Below, piece by piece: positions 9,911 through 21,889 of a stretch of DNA of 64,000 bases (positions within the stretch are counted from its first letter, which is position 1; every line of letters starts with the position of its first letter). The notes below the pieces were generated by a model. It was not told where the DNA came from. It ran no database searches and was given only the letters and a program-made list of their open reading frames with translations. The stretch comes from Ursus arctos (Eukaryota > Chordata > Mammalia > Carnivora > Ursidae): the NCBI RefSeq assembly GCF_023065955.2, contig NW_026622985.1, forward strand, positions 76,373,931 to 76,437,930, written 5' to 3'. Made by a program: the position numbers and the translations under genes.

Positions 9911-10159
9911 AAAAATGAAATATAGCAAGACTACAGTTTTCTAGAAAAGAAGGCTAGCAGAAGAAGGGAAATAATAGCTGTTAGAAACTGGAAGGCATCA
10001 TGTCATGCATTATGTGGAGAAACTCATGCATTATATTACTTAATATTATTATATGAGAAAACAGCAAAGGACAAACAAGATGTAAAAATTGTACTTCTAG
10101 TAGAGTGGTAAAATCTAACTGAAAAACTAGAGCTCCTTCTACTTTATTGCATTGCCTTG

Positions 10160-10694
10160 TTCGTTCTACAAATATTATCAAGAATCTACTATTAATGCCA
10201 AGCAGATTGCTGGGTACTGTGAACAAAATAATTAAAACACAGCCACAATCACTACCCACATGAAACTTAGAATCTAATAAAGGAAGCACATTAATCAGAC
10301 AAATTCATTTAATACTGCTATTTTAAAATACATGCTAGGAAGCAGAGAAATACATGCTTTTTTTGAGAGCTTCTAATAATTTAGGATTTCAGTCCTAAGG
10401 GAAATAAGAGAATGGCTCCTAGTGGAAGGGATTTTTGAGCTAAGATCCAAAGCATAATGGAGATTTGAAAAAGCCAAGGGTCAGGGCACCTGAGTGGCTC
10501 AGTTAGTTGAATGTCTGACTCTTGGTTTTGGCTCAGGTCACGATCTCAGGGTCATGACATCAAGCCCTGCATCAGGCTCTGTGCTCCGCATGGAGTGTGC
10601 CTGAGATTCCCTCCCTCACTCTCTGCCCCTCCCCTGCTAAAATACATAAAAAATTTTTGAAAAACAATAGAAAATAAAAAGCCAAGGGTCATTA
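10160..10694 (-). mobile_element. L2, reversed, 3' part, split by a SINE
   Basis: CTACAAATATTATCAAGAAT, CTACTATTAATGCCAAGCAG, then CTGGGTACTGTGAACAAAAT and ACATGAAACTTAGAATCTAA are classic reversed L2. The element is cut by a SINE and then by an L1; a further reversed L2 part reappears at 14338. Confidence 0.75.
10484..10675 (+). mobile_element. SINEC, older subfamily, in L2
   Basis: Head GGGCACCTGAGTGGCTCAGT, older TGACTCTTGGTTTTGGCTCA signature and CT-rich body. The perfect 16-bp TSD aaaaagccaagggtca is at 10468-10483 and 10676-10691. Confidence 0.95.
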
Positions 10695-13600
10695 CCACTT
10701 CTGGGAAGATGAAACACACACGTATTTTCCTATTATTCATGCTAAGTACAACTACAATTCATAGGTATTATATATTAAACAACATCAGAAGACTGAAAGG
10801 TGGAGAGAAGGCAAGTTGGCTAGGGAGCACAGGACCCAAGAAATGACAGAGTGGTTAAGTTTCCTGGGTTTTCTTTTTGCCTTACATATCCTAGACTTAT
10901 AGCCAAAGTAGCCAGTGATCCAGAAACATCAATGAGTATAGACAAAAAAAACCCAACTAAAGCCTGATCTCTGCGGCAAAGGATGAAGAAAAGGGAGAAG
11001 TAGCAAGACAGAAAACTTTCAGACAATAATCATTCCAATCTAGTCAAACACCACAGAAAAAACTATAGCCATGCTCCCATCCACGTGGATGAATGCTGTG
11101 TGGGGAACCTAGACTTACACCCTCAAGAGGCTGTACCAACTGCCCCCAAATACCTGCCAGGGTGGTATCAGGACAGATCACATAGGGAGATAGGATTTTC
11201 ATCCCCAGCTTTCAGTAATAAGTACCACCACCTCCAACCGTATTACTAGAAATCATATAGGGAACTTAATGGAGAGTCAGAACTTTCATAATCACCAGAG
11301 ATAACAAAGTCACTGTGATATCAGTGGGGACTGCTTGTATCACCAAACCCACCCCCTGCCTAGCAGTAACAAGGAGTCCCTCCCACATCTCATATGTCCA
11401 GAGGTTGTGTGGGGAACCTGAATTTCTGCCTCTACTTGGCAATAATGAGGTGGTGCTCCTCCCTGTCCTCCTTCTGGAATGGTATCAGAAGGAAAAAAGT
11501 TTAAATAAGGTCCAGAGTCTCTGAATATAATAGGAAAAATGTATGAGTTTCAATAAAAATCACTAGTCATGCCAAAACCCAGGAAGATCTCAAATTGAAA
11601 AAGACAATAGATGCCAACAAAAATATGACATAGATGTTAGAATTATCTGATGACAATGTTTAAATATCCATGATAAAAATGCTTCAATGTGCATTTATCA
11701 ACATGTCTGAAACAAATGAAAAAATAAAAAGATTTTTTTTTAAAAAAGATTTGTTAAAGAAACAGAAATGTCCAAAAAGAAAACAGAACATACAAAGAAT
11801 TACCAAATGGAAATTTTAGAACTGAAAAATATAATAACTGATAAAAAGGTCAGTAATTGGCTCAATGGCAAAAAAAGAGACAACTGATGAAAGATTAGTG
11901 AAATGGAACTTAGAAAAATAGATATTATTAATCTGAAAAACAGAAAAATATACTGGAAAAAATGAACTATGGAACTATACCACGTGTTTAGAGTCCAAGA
12001 GGAAGTGAGGTCACAAGGTCAGAGCTAGAAAAGCATGAGAATAACAGATTAAAATTTACAAATTTGGCATGAAGCATAAGCTTCTAGGTCCAAGAAGTTT
12101 AGTGAACCCCAAAAAGGAGAGACCCAAAGAAACCCATACCAAGAAACATAATTGAACTTCTTAACACTAAAGACAAAGAAAAAATCTTGAACATAGAGAA
12201 AAATGACACCTAACCTAGAGAAGAAAAATAATTCAAGTAACAGCAGATTTCTCATTAATTACTACAGAAGTCAGAGGAAGTGGCACGATATTTCTAAGGT
12301 GCTGAAAGAAAAGATGTCAAACCAGAATTCTGTACCCAGTGGAAAAATCCTTTAGGAATGAAGAAGAAACCAACACATTCTCATTTGAAAGAAAACTGAG
12401 AGGATTTATTACTAGAAGACCTTCCCTAAAAGAACATAGGAGGGAATTGTGTTTCTATATGCTAGCAAACAAATATGTAGACAACAAAACTTACTATTTA
12501 CATTTGCTCAAAAAATGAAATTATTTAGAGGTAAATATAAGAGCATGCATAAGATTTGTCTGCTTAAATACATCACTGATGAAAGGGATAAAAAATCTGA
12601 ATAAATGAAGAGACACACCATGTTCATGGATTAAAAGGCTCAACAGAGTAAAGGTATCAACTCTCTCCAAATTGATATACAGGTATAATGCAATTCCTAT
12701 CAAAACCCAAGCAAGATTTTCTTACAGAGCTATATAAGATTATTCTATAATGTATATGAAAAGGCAGAGGAACCAGAACAGCTAAAAGAATTTTGAAAAG
12801 AAAAATAGAGTGGGAGGAATCCACCTACCCAATTTCAAGACTTACCATATGGCTACAGTAATCAAAGCTGGGTGGTATTGCTAGACACATAAACATATAG
12901 ACCTATGGAAAAGAATACAGAACACAGAAATAGATGCCTATAAATACGCCCAACTGATTTTTTGGCAAAGATTCAATTCAGTGGAGGTAAATGGTCTTTA
13001 AACTTACTGCTGGAGCAATAAGATATGAATAGGCAATAAAATAAACCTTGACCTCAGTCTCAGAAGTAACACAAAATTAACTCAGAATGGATCAAAGACT
13101 TAAACCGTGAAACTACAGAACTTTTAGAAAAACATGAGAAAATCTTCAGGATCAAGAACGAGGCAGAATTGTTAGACTTGATACCAAAGCATGATCCATA
13201 AAAGGAAAAATTAATAAACTGGACTTCATTAGAATTGGAAACTTCTACTGTGCACAAGACCCTGTTAAGAAGATGAAAGGACAAGCAACAGACTGGGATA
13301 ATCAAACCACATTTCTAACGAAGTATCTAGAATATACAAAGAACTCTCAAATTAAAACCATGGTAAGATATTACCACCCACCTGTCAGAATGACTAAAAT
13401 AAAAATCAGTGACAATACCAGATGTTGATGAGGATGCAGGGAAACTGGATCACTGATACATTACTGGTAATGAAGAATAGTACAGCCACCATGGAAACAG
13501 TTTGGCAGGTTGTCTTTGTTTTGTTTTTTAACTTAACATGCAACTGCCATGTGATGCAACAATTGTACTTATGGGCAGTTATCCCAGAGAAATGATGATC

Positions 13601-14296
13601 CGTGCTCACACAAAATCATGTCCCTGGATTTTTATAGCAGCTCTATTCAAAATAGCATAAAACTAGAAAACACACAGATATCCTTCAGCAGATGAATGGT
13701 TAAACAAACTGGTATGAGCGAAAAAGGCCAACCCCAATCGGTTACATATTTGATGATTCCATTTACATAATATTCTTTTCTAATTTTTAAAAAATTTTTG
13801 GTTTTGACAGCACATGCCATGTGAGAGCAGGGGAGGAGCAGGAGAGGGAGAGAGAGAATCTTAAGCAGGCTCCACACTTAGCACGGAGCCTGACACGGGT
13901 TTCAATCTCACAACACTGAGATCATGGCCTGAGCCAAGAGTCAGACACTTAACTGACTGACCCACCCACATACTACCCATTTACATAACAGTCTTGAAAT
14001 GATAAATTACAGAAATGGACAATCTCTGTTGCCAGAGATTAGTAGGGGGTGGGGCACTGGATGGAAGAGAGTATGGTTATAAAAGGACAACATTAAGGAT
14101 CCTTGTGGTAAGAAAATGTGTATCTTAATGATATGAATGTCAGGATCCTGGTTGTCATCTTCCACTATAGTTTTGCAAGATCTTACCATTAGGAAACTGG
14201 ATGGTTTCCACAGAACATGTCTCTATTGTTTCTTAAAACTGCATGTGAAGCTAAAACTATCTCAAAACGAAAAGTTTTAATTTAATAAAAAGCAAA
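10695..14296 (+). mobile_element. L1M element, internally deleted, in L2
   Basis: 5' UTR-like sequence runs to about 11560. Next comes an ORF1-like region (AATTATCTGATGACAATGTT, AAATGGAAATTTTAGAACTG, AACCAGAATTCTGTACCCAG), then near 12440 a jump to late ORF2 (ATGCAATTCCTATCAAAACC, AATAGAGTGGGAGGAATCCA). ORF2 terminal sequence and the 3' UTR follow (CACTATAGTTTTGCAAGATC), ending in an A-rich tail near 14296. Most of ORF2, including the endonuclease and main reverse-transcriptase regions, is missing, and the remaining frames are broken. A SINE interrupts the 3' UTR. Confidence 0.85.
13776..13976 (-). mobile_element. SINEC, older subfamily, in the L1 3' UTR
   Basis: Reversed body GAGAGGGAGAGAGAGAATCT and reversed older head GAGCCAAGAGTCAGACACTT, ending CTGACCCACCCACATAC. 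TSD ccatttacataa is at 13759-13770 and 13977-13988. Confidence 0.9.
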
Positions 14297-14313
14297 GCGT
14301 GATGGGTAGAAAC

Positions 14314-14337
14314 AGATCAAGACTATGGTCTTGATCT
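14314..14337. repeat. 10-bp perfect inverted repeat, 4-base loop
   Basis: Arms agatcaagac and gtcttgatct around loop tatg, between the L1 tail and the resumed L2. No T tract follows and no gene is near, so a terminator role has no support. Confidence 0.8.
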
Positions 14338-14450
14338 AAAAGTGTGAGGAGTCATTGCAGTGTGCTAAGCAGAGAATTAGCTTAATTGGAATTGTGTTTT
14401 GAAAAAATCAGTCTGTAATGTGGAAAACAGAGGGGGAAAAGTGGCCATCT
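14338..14450 (-). mobile_element. L2, reversed, 5' continuation after the L1
   Basis: GAGGAGTCATTGCAGTGTGC and GAATTGTGTTTTGAAAAAAT follow the reversed L2 consensus upstream of the part at 10160-10694. Confidence 0.65.
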
Positions 14451-15189
14451 CCCCAATATGCTGCTTACAGTTCAATTATGCTGCTCCAGTGACAGAGGTT
14501 CAGTCTGTGATAGAGAAGCTGCCTAGAGAATCATGTCATTGATTTATCAGTTGCCTTGAGCTAAATTCTCCTCTGATGTGTTCATGGGAAAATTCCCATA
14601 GAGTTAAAAAGGCGAAAACATTTGAAAATTGGTTTGATGTGCTGACTATTTTAATTCATCAATCAGGTAGGCATGATCAAAAGCAACCTGAGCATCCTTT
14701 GTGACCTCTACTAAAAGAAAGAAAAGACTTACTTCAGCTTCTAAAATAACTCATTTCACAGAAACATTACAAATATCAGTGGTTACAGGATTCTCTGTAG
14801 TATTTGCTAGAGATTTAATGCATTCAGACACATTAAAAGAGTTGTTCATGAAAACTTATAGAAGATGAAAAATGATGCTATGTTACTATTTATTGTGCCT
14901 TGATAGGTTGTCTTTTTCTGAAACAAAAATATTAGTGCCTTTAAATATAGTTTTGGGATTCACCACCCTACTTGCTTATTGTCTACATTTTACCTAAGGA
15001 TACAACCCATGTCAATGATTCTAAATTATGATTTATCTACAGCAAGTAGCCAATTGTTTTTGTTTTCCAACTTTATAAAACAATTTAGTCTAAATATTTT
15101 TCCTCACTGCATTGAATAAATTGCCCCTTATTTTAGTGTCACGTAGACAATGGCTAAATGGACAGCTACCAGCTTTCCATATTAAACAA
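14451..15189. other. Unassigned sequence
   Basis: Nothing recognised. Confidence 0.5.
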
Positions 15190-15370
15190 CCTTTTGTTGA
15201 GCATCATTCATTTTTATGTACATTACTTTATTTAATCATCATAGTGATGCAATGAGGTGTTCAGAGTAGACTCCCAGGTTATGGAAAAGTATAAAAGCTA
15301 CAGACAAGCAAACCAACTCCTCCAAATATTTAGCCACTAGCCATACATGGCAGTGAAACTCTTGAAATAC
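15190..15370 (-). mobile_element. MIR, reversed, diverged
   Basis: CATTACTTTATTTAATCATC and ATAGTGATGCAATGAGGTGT follow reversed MIR; later parts are weak. Confidence 0.55.
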
Positions 15371-15599
15371 GCTAGTCCAAATTGACTGTATTAAAAATGA
15401 AAATTACACTCTGGATTTTGAAGATAATAAAATATCTCATTAATATTTTAAAATATGGACTGCATGTTGAAATGATAATTTAGATATATTGGGTTAAATT
15501 AAATATATTATTAAAATTAATTTCACTTTTTTTTTTCCTTTAAACATAAAATTATACCTGGGGCTCACATTATGTTGCTATTGATAGCAGTGCCCCAAA

Positions 15600-16290
15600 T
15601 CTTGTCAATGGAATGTCCTACATGTATCTGAAATCCAGGCTCCTCTCTCCATCCCTACAGCAAATACCCCAATCCAAGCCACTTGTCTTTGTCCTAGAGA
15701 ATGACCGTACTATTCTCACATCATCTTTGTCTACCACTAAGCAGTCACAATCTGCCCTTCACTGGAAGCCAGAATGACAGTGTTTTTAAAACTGTAATCT
15801 GATCATACTACTCCCCAACTTCAACCCTTCCTGGGAACTCCCATGGCCTTTTCAGTTAATCCAACATTCTTACCCTGGTGTACAAGACTTTATGAATCAT
15901 TTTGCCCATACCCAGCCTCACTTCTCCCACTTCCAACATGCTGAAATTTTTTAAGTAAGACACTTCAAGTTTCCTTCTGCCATTTGTATATTTGGTTCAC
16001 TCAGACTGTCTTCTGCCATCTTAGCCTACTGACTTCTACTCATTTGTGAGACCCCAGCTTAAATATCACTTCCTCATGATTCCGCACAACATGATGCACT
16101 TCCCATCATAGGACCCTATAGTCCTCAGCACACTTACACTTATTTAATATTCATCTTCCCAATGGACTGTAAACTCTGTAAAGGCAAGGACCTTTGGCCT
16201 CATCCACCAGTGCATTTCCAGCACATGGCTGGAACTATACTTGTCAGATAGGGAACTTCAATAAGTATCTGGCGACTGACTGACATTCTA
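15600..16290 (+). mobile_element. L2, 3' part to its natural end
   Basis: TGTAATCTGATCATACTACT, CCTGGTGTACAAGACTTTAT, CCAGCTTAAATATCACTTCC, then GACTGTAAACTCTGTAAAGG and CTTCAATAAGTATCTGG trace the end of L2 ORF2 and its 3' UTR. All frames are broken. Confidence 0.8.
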
Positions 16291-16628
16291 AAATATCGTA
16301 GCCATATTAAGAGTGAGAAAGCCAGTTCTTCCCACAAGATAGTGTATCAATCAAGTTATGAAATCTACATATTGGTTTATGCAAGAGCTGGGTGTTCTAA
16401 AAGCTATTAGTAAACACTGAATACTTGCAGGTCTCATTTATTAATTTTTTCCCCAGCTCTTTCAAAGAAAACAGAAAAGAGATCAAGAAGATCTAAAGAT
16501 AAAATAGTCTATACCTGAAATTTTGGAGCAAAAAGTTAAACTTGTAAAGATCTTTTTTTCAAAGATGAAATGTGCCTAATGCATAACTGCATGTAACTCG
16601 TTTTACACTATTAAATAATTTACTGAAG

Positions 16629-16931
16629 TCAGAAAATAAACTTACTGTAAATAATATCTGAGAACACACAAGAGGCCTTTTTATTTATCACCTGTTGTCT
16701 GCATGCGTTCTCTTCTAGGACTTTGCTCCAGCATCTTATGACATATATTCTTAAGTGTCCTTTATTAAAAAAAACAATCTTTATTGAACCCTGAATTTCT
16801 CCTCTAGGTCCCATTCTATGTACAACCGTTCCTTTGCCATCAACTTTAATAATATGTACAGGGCTCATGGTGTGCAGAGCCCCTCCAGTCTGTGCTAACT
16901 CCTTGTAATAATTCTCTGAATTTCTTCTCAA
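16629..16931 (-). other. Unrecognised 100-codon open frame
   Basis: The minus strand reads MRRNSENYYKELAQTGG at its start, with HIIKVDGKGTVVHRMGPRG and GHLRIYVIRCWSKVLEE in the middle. Amino-acid use is balanced rather than AT-biased, and a second minus-strand frame immediately upstream (about 16957-17027) reads KESKEKRLTEEKVIGDFL. I cannot place either. The possibilities are a worn processed pseudogene in two frames, a repeat unknown to me, or chance. No poly(A), TSD or splice sites were confirmed. Confidence 0.15.
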
Positions 16932-17027
16932 TGATTAGCTCTCCTCTCACATCCAGGACTGTTCACATTGATCAGAAAGTCACCAATGACTTTTTCCTCA
17001 GTCAATCTCTTCTCTTTGCTCTCTTTA

Positions 17028-17067
17028 GAGTTGGATGCTTAACCCACTGAGCCACCCAGACACCCCA
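17028..17067 (-). mobile_element. SINEC head-only fragment
   Basis: About 40 bases ending CACTGAGCCACCCAGACACC are the reversed first 39 bases of a SINE. Body and tail are absent, with unrelated CT-rich DNA on the left. SINE insertions normally keep the 3' end, so a later deletion is likely. Confidence 0.75.
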
Positions 17068-17224
17068 ACAGTATATATTTTTTAATTACTGATTTTGAAG
17101 GCAAAATATTCCTTTCAGTTGACATCATACTAATATGGTTAAAATATCAATATTAAACATGGCTTTTCCACTTTTTAAATTGATAATTCATATCCTTTGT
17201 ATAATTATTGATGGGACCTTTAAG

Positions 17225-18645
17225 ATTTTTTAATTAATTTTTCAAAGCTATCTATAGTTTAGATTAATTTTTTAACACTTCATTTTTTTACAGCAGCTTT
17301 AGGCTTACAACAAGATTGAAAGAGAGGTAGAGAGATTTCCCATAACTTCCTGCCCCCACACATGTATAGTCTCCCTCATTATCAACATCACTCACAAGAA
17401 TAGTATATTTTTTATTGAGGATAAACCTACATTGACACATCATAATCACCTAACTTCATAGTTTACCTCGGGGTTTACTCTTGATGCTGTACATTCTATA
17501 GGTTCACGCAAATAAAATAATGACATATATACATCATTATAGTATCATACAGAGTATTTCCACTGCCCTAAAAATCCTCTGCCCTCCACCGATTCAACCT
17601 ACTTCGACCCCTGGCAACCGCTGATGTTTTCATTGTCTCCTCTTTTCCTTTTCCAAAATGTCATATACTTGAAATCGTACAGTGTGTAGTCTGTTCAGAC
17701 TGGCTTCTTTCACTTAGTAATATGCATTTAAGTTCCTCCATGTCTAGTCTTGGCTTAATAGCTTACTTCTTTTTAGCACTGAATAATACTCCATTGTCTG
17801 GGTGTACCAGTTTATTTATCCATCACTCTTATGTTGGTTGCCTCCAAGTTTAACAATTATGAATAAAGATGTGACAAACATCCATGTGCATTTTTGTGTC
17901 GAAATAAATCTTCTATTCCTGGAGACAAATACCAGGGGTACAACCGCTGGATTCTATGTTAAGGGTATGCTTAGTTCCATAAAAAACTATGGAAAAATCT
18001 TCCAAAATGGCTGTACCATTTTTCATTCCCACCAGCAATGTGTGAGAGTTCCTGTTACTCCACATCCTCACAGCCTTTGGCATTGTCAATGTTCTGAATT
18101 TTGGCCATTCTAATAGGTGTGTGGTGGTATCTCGTTGTTTTAGTTTGCATTTCCCTGATGACATATGCTGTGGAATGCCTTCCCATATGCTTATTTGCTA
18201 TCTGTATATCTTCTTTGGTGAGGTGTCTGTGGAAGTCTTTGGCCCATTTTTTAAACCCGGTTGTTATTTTCTTATTGTTGAATTTTAAGAGTTTTTTGTA
18301 TATTTTTGATAACAGTCCTTTATCAGATGTGTCTTCTGCACATATTTTCTTCCAGGGTGTGTCTTGTCTTTTAATTCTTTTGATATTGCCTTTGCAGAAC
18401 AGAAGTTCTCAATTTTAATGAAGTCCAGCTTATCAATTATTTCTTCCATGTAGCATGTCTTTGGTGTTGTATCTAAAATGCTATCATCATACCCAAGGTC
18501 ATCTAGGTCTTCTGTTATCTTCCAGGAGTTTTGTACTTTTGCACTTTAACATTTTAGGACTATGATCCATTTTGAATTAATTTTTGTGACAGGTGAAAGG
18601 TCTGTGTCTAGATTCATTTTTTTGCTTTCAAAGATTCCCCATCTC
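17225..18645 (-). mobile_element. L1M 3' half, reversed
   Basis: Landmarks on the plus strand are AACTTCCTGCCCCCACACAT, TTTCACTTAGTAATATGCAT, GAATAATACTCCATTGTCTG, TTCATTCCCACCAGCAATGT, TTTGCATTTCCCTGATGACA and TGGCCCATTTTTTAAACCCG. These are the reversed 3' UTR and C-terminal ORF2. The 103- and 105-codon plus frames (17802, 18101) are antisense L1. Confidence 0.9.
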
Positions 18646-19512
18646 TATAATTCCATAGTACTTTGTATATTCCTCATAATACTTGGTATAACTCTCTTCA
18701 TATAAGAACAATTTTAATATGCATATGAATAACTATATATACACGTAATTTATGTATATATACTCATATATATATTGCCCCATAAATTGCTCTCTATTCT
18801 TAGGATAATAAACACCGTGCTTGTAGAATAGGGATTTTTCTATTTGTCTCAGTACAGAGTAGTTGTCTCTAGTGAAATGAACTAGCAAAACAACTGAGGT
18901 TATTAATTCTGAAGAAGAAATTCTGATGGATTATTCAATAGTTCTCATATAAGTGAAAGAATTTTAAGCAGATGGCCAGGAACAGCTGTTCTCCATTTCT
19001 GCAAAGGACCAAGCAAGAAATAACAATGCAATTAGAGAGAGGAGAAAGTTAAGTTAAGCACATTAAAAGCTTTGTTATCCCAAAGTTTGCCAACTAGGAT
19101 ACTCTACAAGCCACTTTTTCTGTTACTCACAATAGAGATACTCAGCTTAAATGAAGGCAAACTAGAATAGAGTTACAGAAATAAACTGAAGTAGCACAGA
19201 GCTGCTTGTTTACTGATACCAATTTGGAGTAACAAATCCATTTGTTCTCTATCTTTATGATTCATATGTGATCGTTGGTGTCTTTTATTTTCTTACCTGC
19301 TTCATGTACAAAATAATAAGAAAGCTAAAGAAACTGGAAGCCAAATCAACAAATCAGAGTTGTTTATGAATACCTTAATCCATAATATAAGTGAGTCATA
19401 AACAAAGTTTTTACTGTTCAAAAATAGGTATTTGTAAACAGAAAAGCATCAGGTGTAAGGTAAGTGGTTAGTACACATTAATTTAAGATCTTTAACTTTT
19501 TTTTAAGTTTTT
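18646..19512. other. Unassigned AT-rich sequence
   Basis: Nothing recognised beyond a TATATA/TACATA-rich patch at 18710-18780. Confidence 0.5.
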
Positions 19513-19688
19513 GCTTTTTTTTTTTTTAAGATTTGCTTATTTATTTTAGAGGGGAGGGGCAGAGGGAGAGGGAGAGAATCTTAAGCAGATCCAGCTGAGC
19601 GCAGAGCCTGGTGCAGGGCTGGATCTCACGACCCTGAGATCACGACCTTAGTCAAAACCAAGAGTCAGATGTTCAACCGACTGAGCCC
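19513..19688 (-). mobile_element. SINEC, older subfamily, reversed
   Basis: T-rich tail, GATTTGCTTATTTATTTTAG, body GGCAGAGGGAGAGGGAGAGA and reversed head ending CAACCGACTGAGCCC. The last dozen or so bases of the head (CACCCAGGCGCCCC) are missing. Confidence 0.88.
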
Positions 19689-19696
19689 TTATGTTT

Positions 19697-19800
19697 TAGT
19701 TTATTTAATAAATATTTATTAAGAACTGTGTGGTCTGTGCTAGCTACTAGAGAGAGGCACTACCCTTGCCTCCTTGCCTTGTGGCATAACATTGTAGTTT
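19697..19800 (-). mobile_element. L2 3'-end fragment, reversed
   Basis: AATAAATATTTATTAAGAAC followed by TGTGTGGTCTGTGCTAGC fits the reversed L2 terminus; the right edge is unclear. Confidence 0.55.
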
Positions 19801-20084
19801 AATTGTACCTCCTTACATAAAGGCCAAAATATCATTGGAAAGTAGGTTGAGAATGATTAAAAATGCACAGAGTAAAGCATTACATCAGTAAAAAAGGGGC
19901 TTTCTGTAGAAAATTATTTCAGTGGAACATGAATAGATATTATTTGGTGTGTGTGTGGAAGAAGAGTTCCATAGCCAGACATAACTGGGGAATTCTAAGA
20001 TAAAGTTTAATAGATTATAGCAGGCTTTCTCAGAATGTTTGTTTTTATTTTTTTACAAATGTTTATATAACAGTATATAATATT

Positions 20085-20270
20085 TGTCATTCAAAAAACT
20101 TTACAAATGCTAACTCATTCAGTCCTCATAACAATCCCAGTATAAACATATTTTTTCTCCCTCTTTTTTATTGATGAGGAAACAAAGACTCAGAGAGATT
20201 AGGTAACTTGTCCAAATTCAGACAGATCCAGAAGATGTTCTCTTAACAACTGTTTTATACTGCCTTTCTA
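20085..20270 (-). mobile_element. MIR, reversed
   Basis: CTAACTCATTCAGTCCTCAT, then GATGAGGAAACAAAGACTCA and GAGAGATTAGGTAACTTGTC. A clear reversed MIR core. Confidence 0.88.
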
Positions 20271-20683
20271 CCTCCTAATGTTCACTATGAATCTCTAAGA
20301 TATAGCATGCAGGATCACTGGAATGTATTTGATTATGAAACACATCCCCTACACACACAGGACATTCTTATTTGGCAAAATATTTTATGGTAATAACGGC
20401 ATAAGGAAATGCTGTATGTTTGTTAGCACGTTGCTCCAGGTCCTCCTCAAACTAGCTGTCAGTTTCTTCTCTATGATTTTGTTTCTTCTGCAGTGAAGGT
20501 GTCAAGATCAAAGATGATCTTCGTGCCCAATGAACTAACATTGAAATTTTAGTGTGATCCACACTGTTGAAGAGTTCTCAGGGATTTATGTCTGAACCAT
20601 AACAAGAAAGGATGCAAAACAAAAACTATACCAACAAGAATAATGAGGAAAGTGATACTTTCTATTTCAACAAAACAGCTGCA
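20271..20683. other. Unassigned sequence
   Basis: Nothing recognised. Confidence 0.5.
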
Positions 20684-20879
20684 GGGGCGCCTGGGTGGCT
20701 CAGTACGTTAAGAGTCTGCCTTCAGCTCAGGCCATGATCCCAGGGTCCTGGGATTGAGCCCTGATTCAGGCTCCCTGCTCAGCAGGGAGTCTGCTTCTCC
20801 TTCTGCCCCTCCCCTGCTTGTGCTTACTCTCACTCTCTCAAATAAATAAATAAAACCCTAAAAACAAAAACAAAAACAA
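20684..20879 (+). mobile_element. SINEC, intermediate subfamily
   Basis: GGGCGCCTGGGTGGCTCAGT head, CCTTCAGCTCAGGCCATG, CTCCCTGCTCAGCAGGGAGT in the body, and an (ACAAAA)n tail. TSD aaaacag(ct/tt)(g/t)cag at 20671-20683 and 20880-20892 is worn. Confidence 0.93.
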
Positions 20880-21137
20880 AAAACAGTTTCAGCTCAGTAT
20901 GGCCTGATCCATTGTAATTTTAAGGTACCATAAACAGGAAGAACCACCAGAGGTGGGGACTGAGACTCTAAGAGGTGCAGTGGTGAAATATCAAATGGTA
21001 TTGCAGGGAACATCCTGTGGAAGGCAGAATAATGGACCCCCTAAAGAGGTCTATGTTCCAAGCTCTGGAACCTTTGAATATGTTATCTTACATGGCAAAG
21101 GGACTTTGAAGATGTGATTAAGAATATTAAGATGGGG

Positions 21138-21333
21138 GGCGCCTGGGTGGCACAGCGGTTAAGCGTCTGCCTTCGGCTCAGGGCGTGATCCCGGCATTAT
21201 GGGATCGAGCCCCACATCAGGCTCCTCCACTATGAGCCTGCTTCTTCCTCTCCCACTCCCCCTGCTTGTGTTCCCTCTCTCACTGGCTGTCTCTATCTCT
21301 ATTGAATAAATAAATAAAATCTTTAAAAAAAAA
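21138..21333 (+). mobile_element. SINEC, young, in LTR
   Basis: Young head CACAGCGGTTAAGCGTCTGC and near-consensus body. TSD aagaatattaagatgggg (18 bp, exact) is at 21120-21137 and 21334-21351. A 76-codon minus frame inside is the SINE reversed. Confidence 0.98.
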
Positions 21334-21672
21334 AAGAATATTAAGATGGGGAGATTGTCTTGGATCTTCTGAGTGGCCCGACTAATCACAAGTGGGATTT
21401 GCTAGAGGGAAGCAGAAGAAGAGAGATGTAGTTATGAAAAAATGGTCAATGAGTTGCAACACTGCTGACTTTGAAGATGAAAGAAGAGGACCATGAATTG
21501 AAGAATACAGGGGATCTTAGAGAAGCGGGAAAGGCCAAGGAAATAGGTTCTCCTCTGGAGCCTCCAGAAAGGAACACAGCCCTGCCATCATACGATTTAG
21601 CCCAGTGAAACTTGTGCCAGACTTCTCATCTAAAACACTGTAAGATAATGCTTTGTAAAAACTATAAATCTT

Positions 21673-21834
21673 CGGGGCACCCGGGTGGTTCAGTTGGTTG
21701 AGTGTTCGATTCTTGATTTTGGCTCAGGTCATGATCTCAGGGTCCTGGGATACAGCCCCCAGTCAGGCTCTGTGCTCAACAGGGAGTCTATTTTAGGATT
21801 ATCTCTCTCCCTCTGCACCACCCCCCCTCTAAAA

Positions 21835-21877
<43 letters not shown>

Positions 21878-21889
21878 ACAATTTTTTTT
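21673..21889 (+). mobile_element. SINEC, older subfamily, with (TAAA)n tail
   Basis: Head GGGGCACCCGGGTGGTTCAG and TTCGATTCTTGATTTTGGCT. TSD aaactataaatctt (exact) is at 21659-21672 and 21890-21903. The tail holds about twelve TAAA units (21831-21879), a likely length polymorphism. Confidence 0.95.

Noticed and set aside
14314..14337. Hairpin as transcription terminator
   Set aside because: Perfect 10-bp stem but no T tract and no gene; bacterial-type terminators do not apply in a mammalian genome.
18101..18418. 105-codon frame with hydrophobic stretches
   Set aside because: It is the antisense of L1 ORF2 3' sequence.
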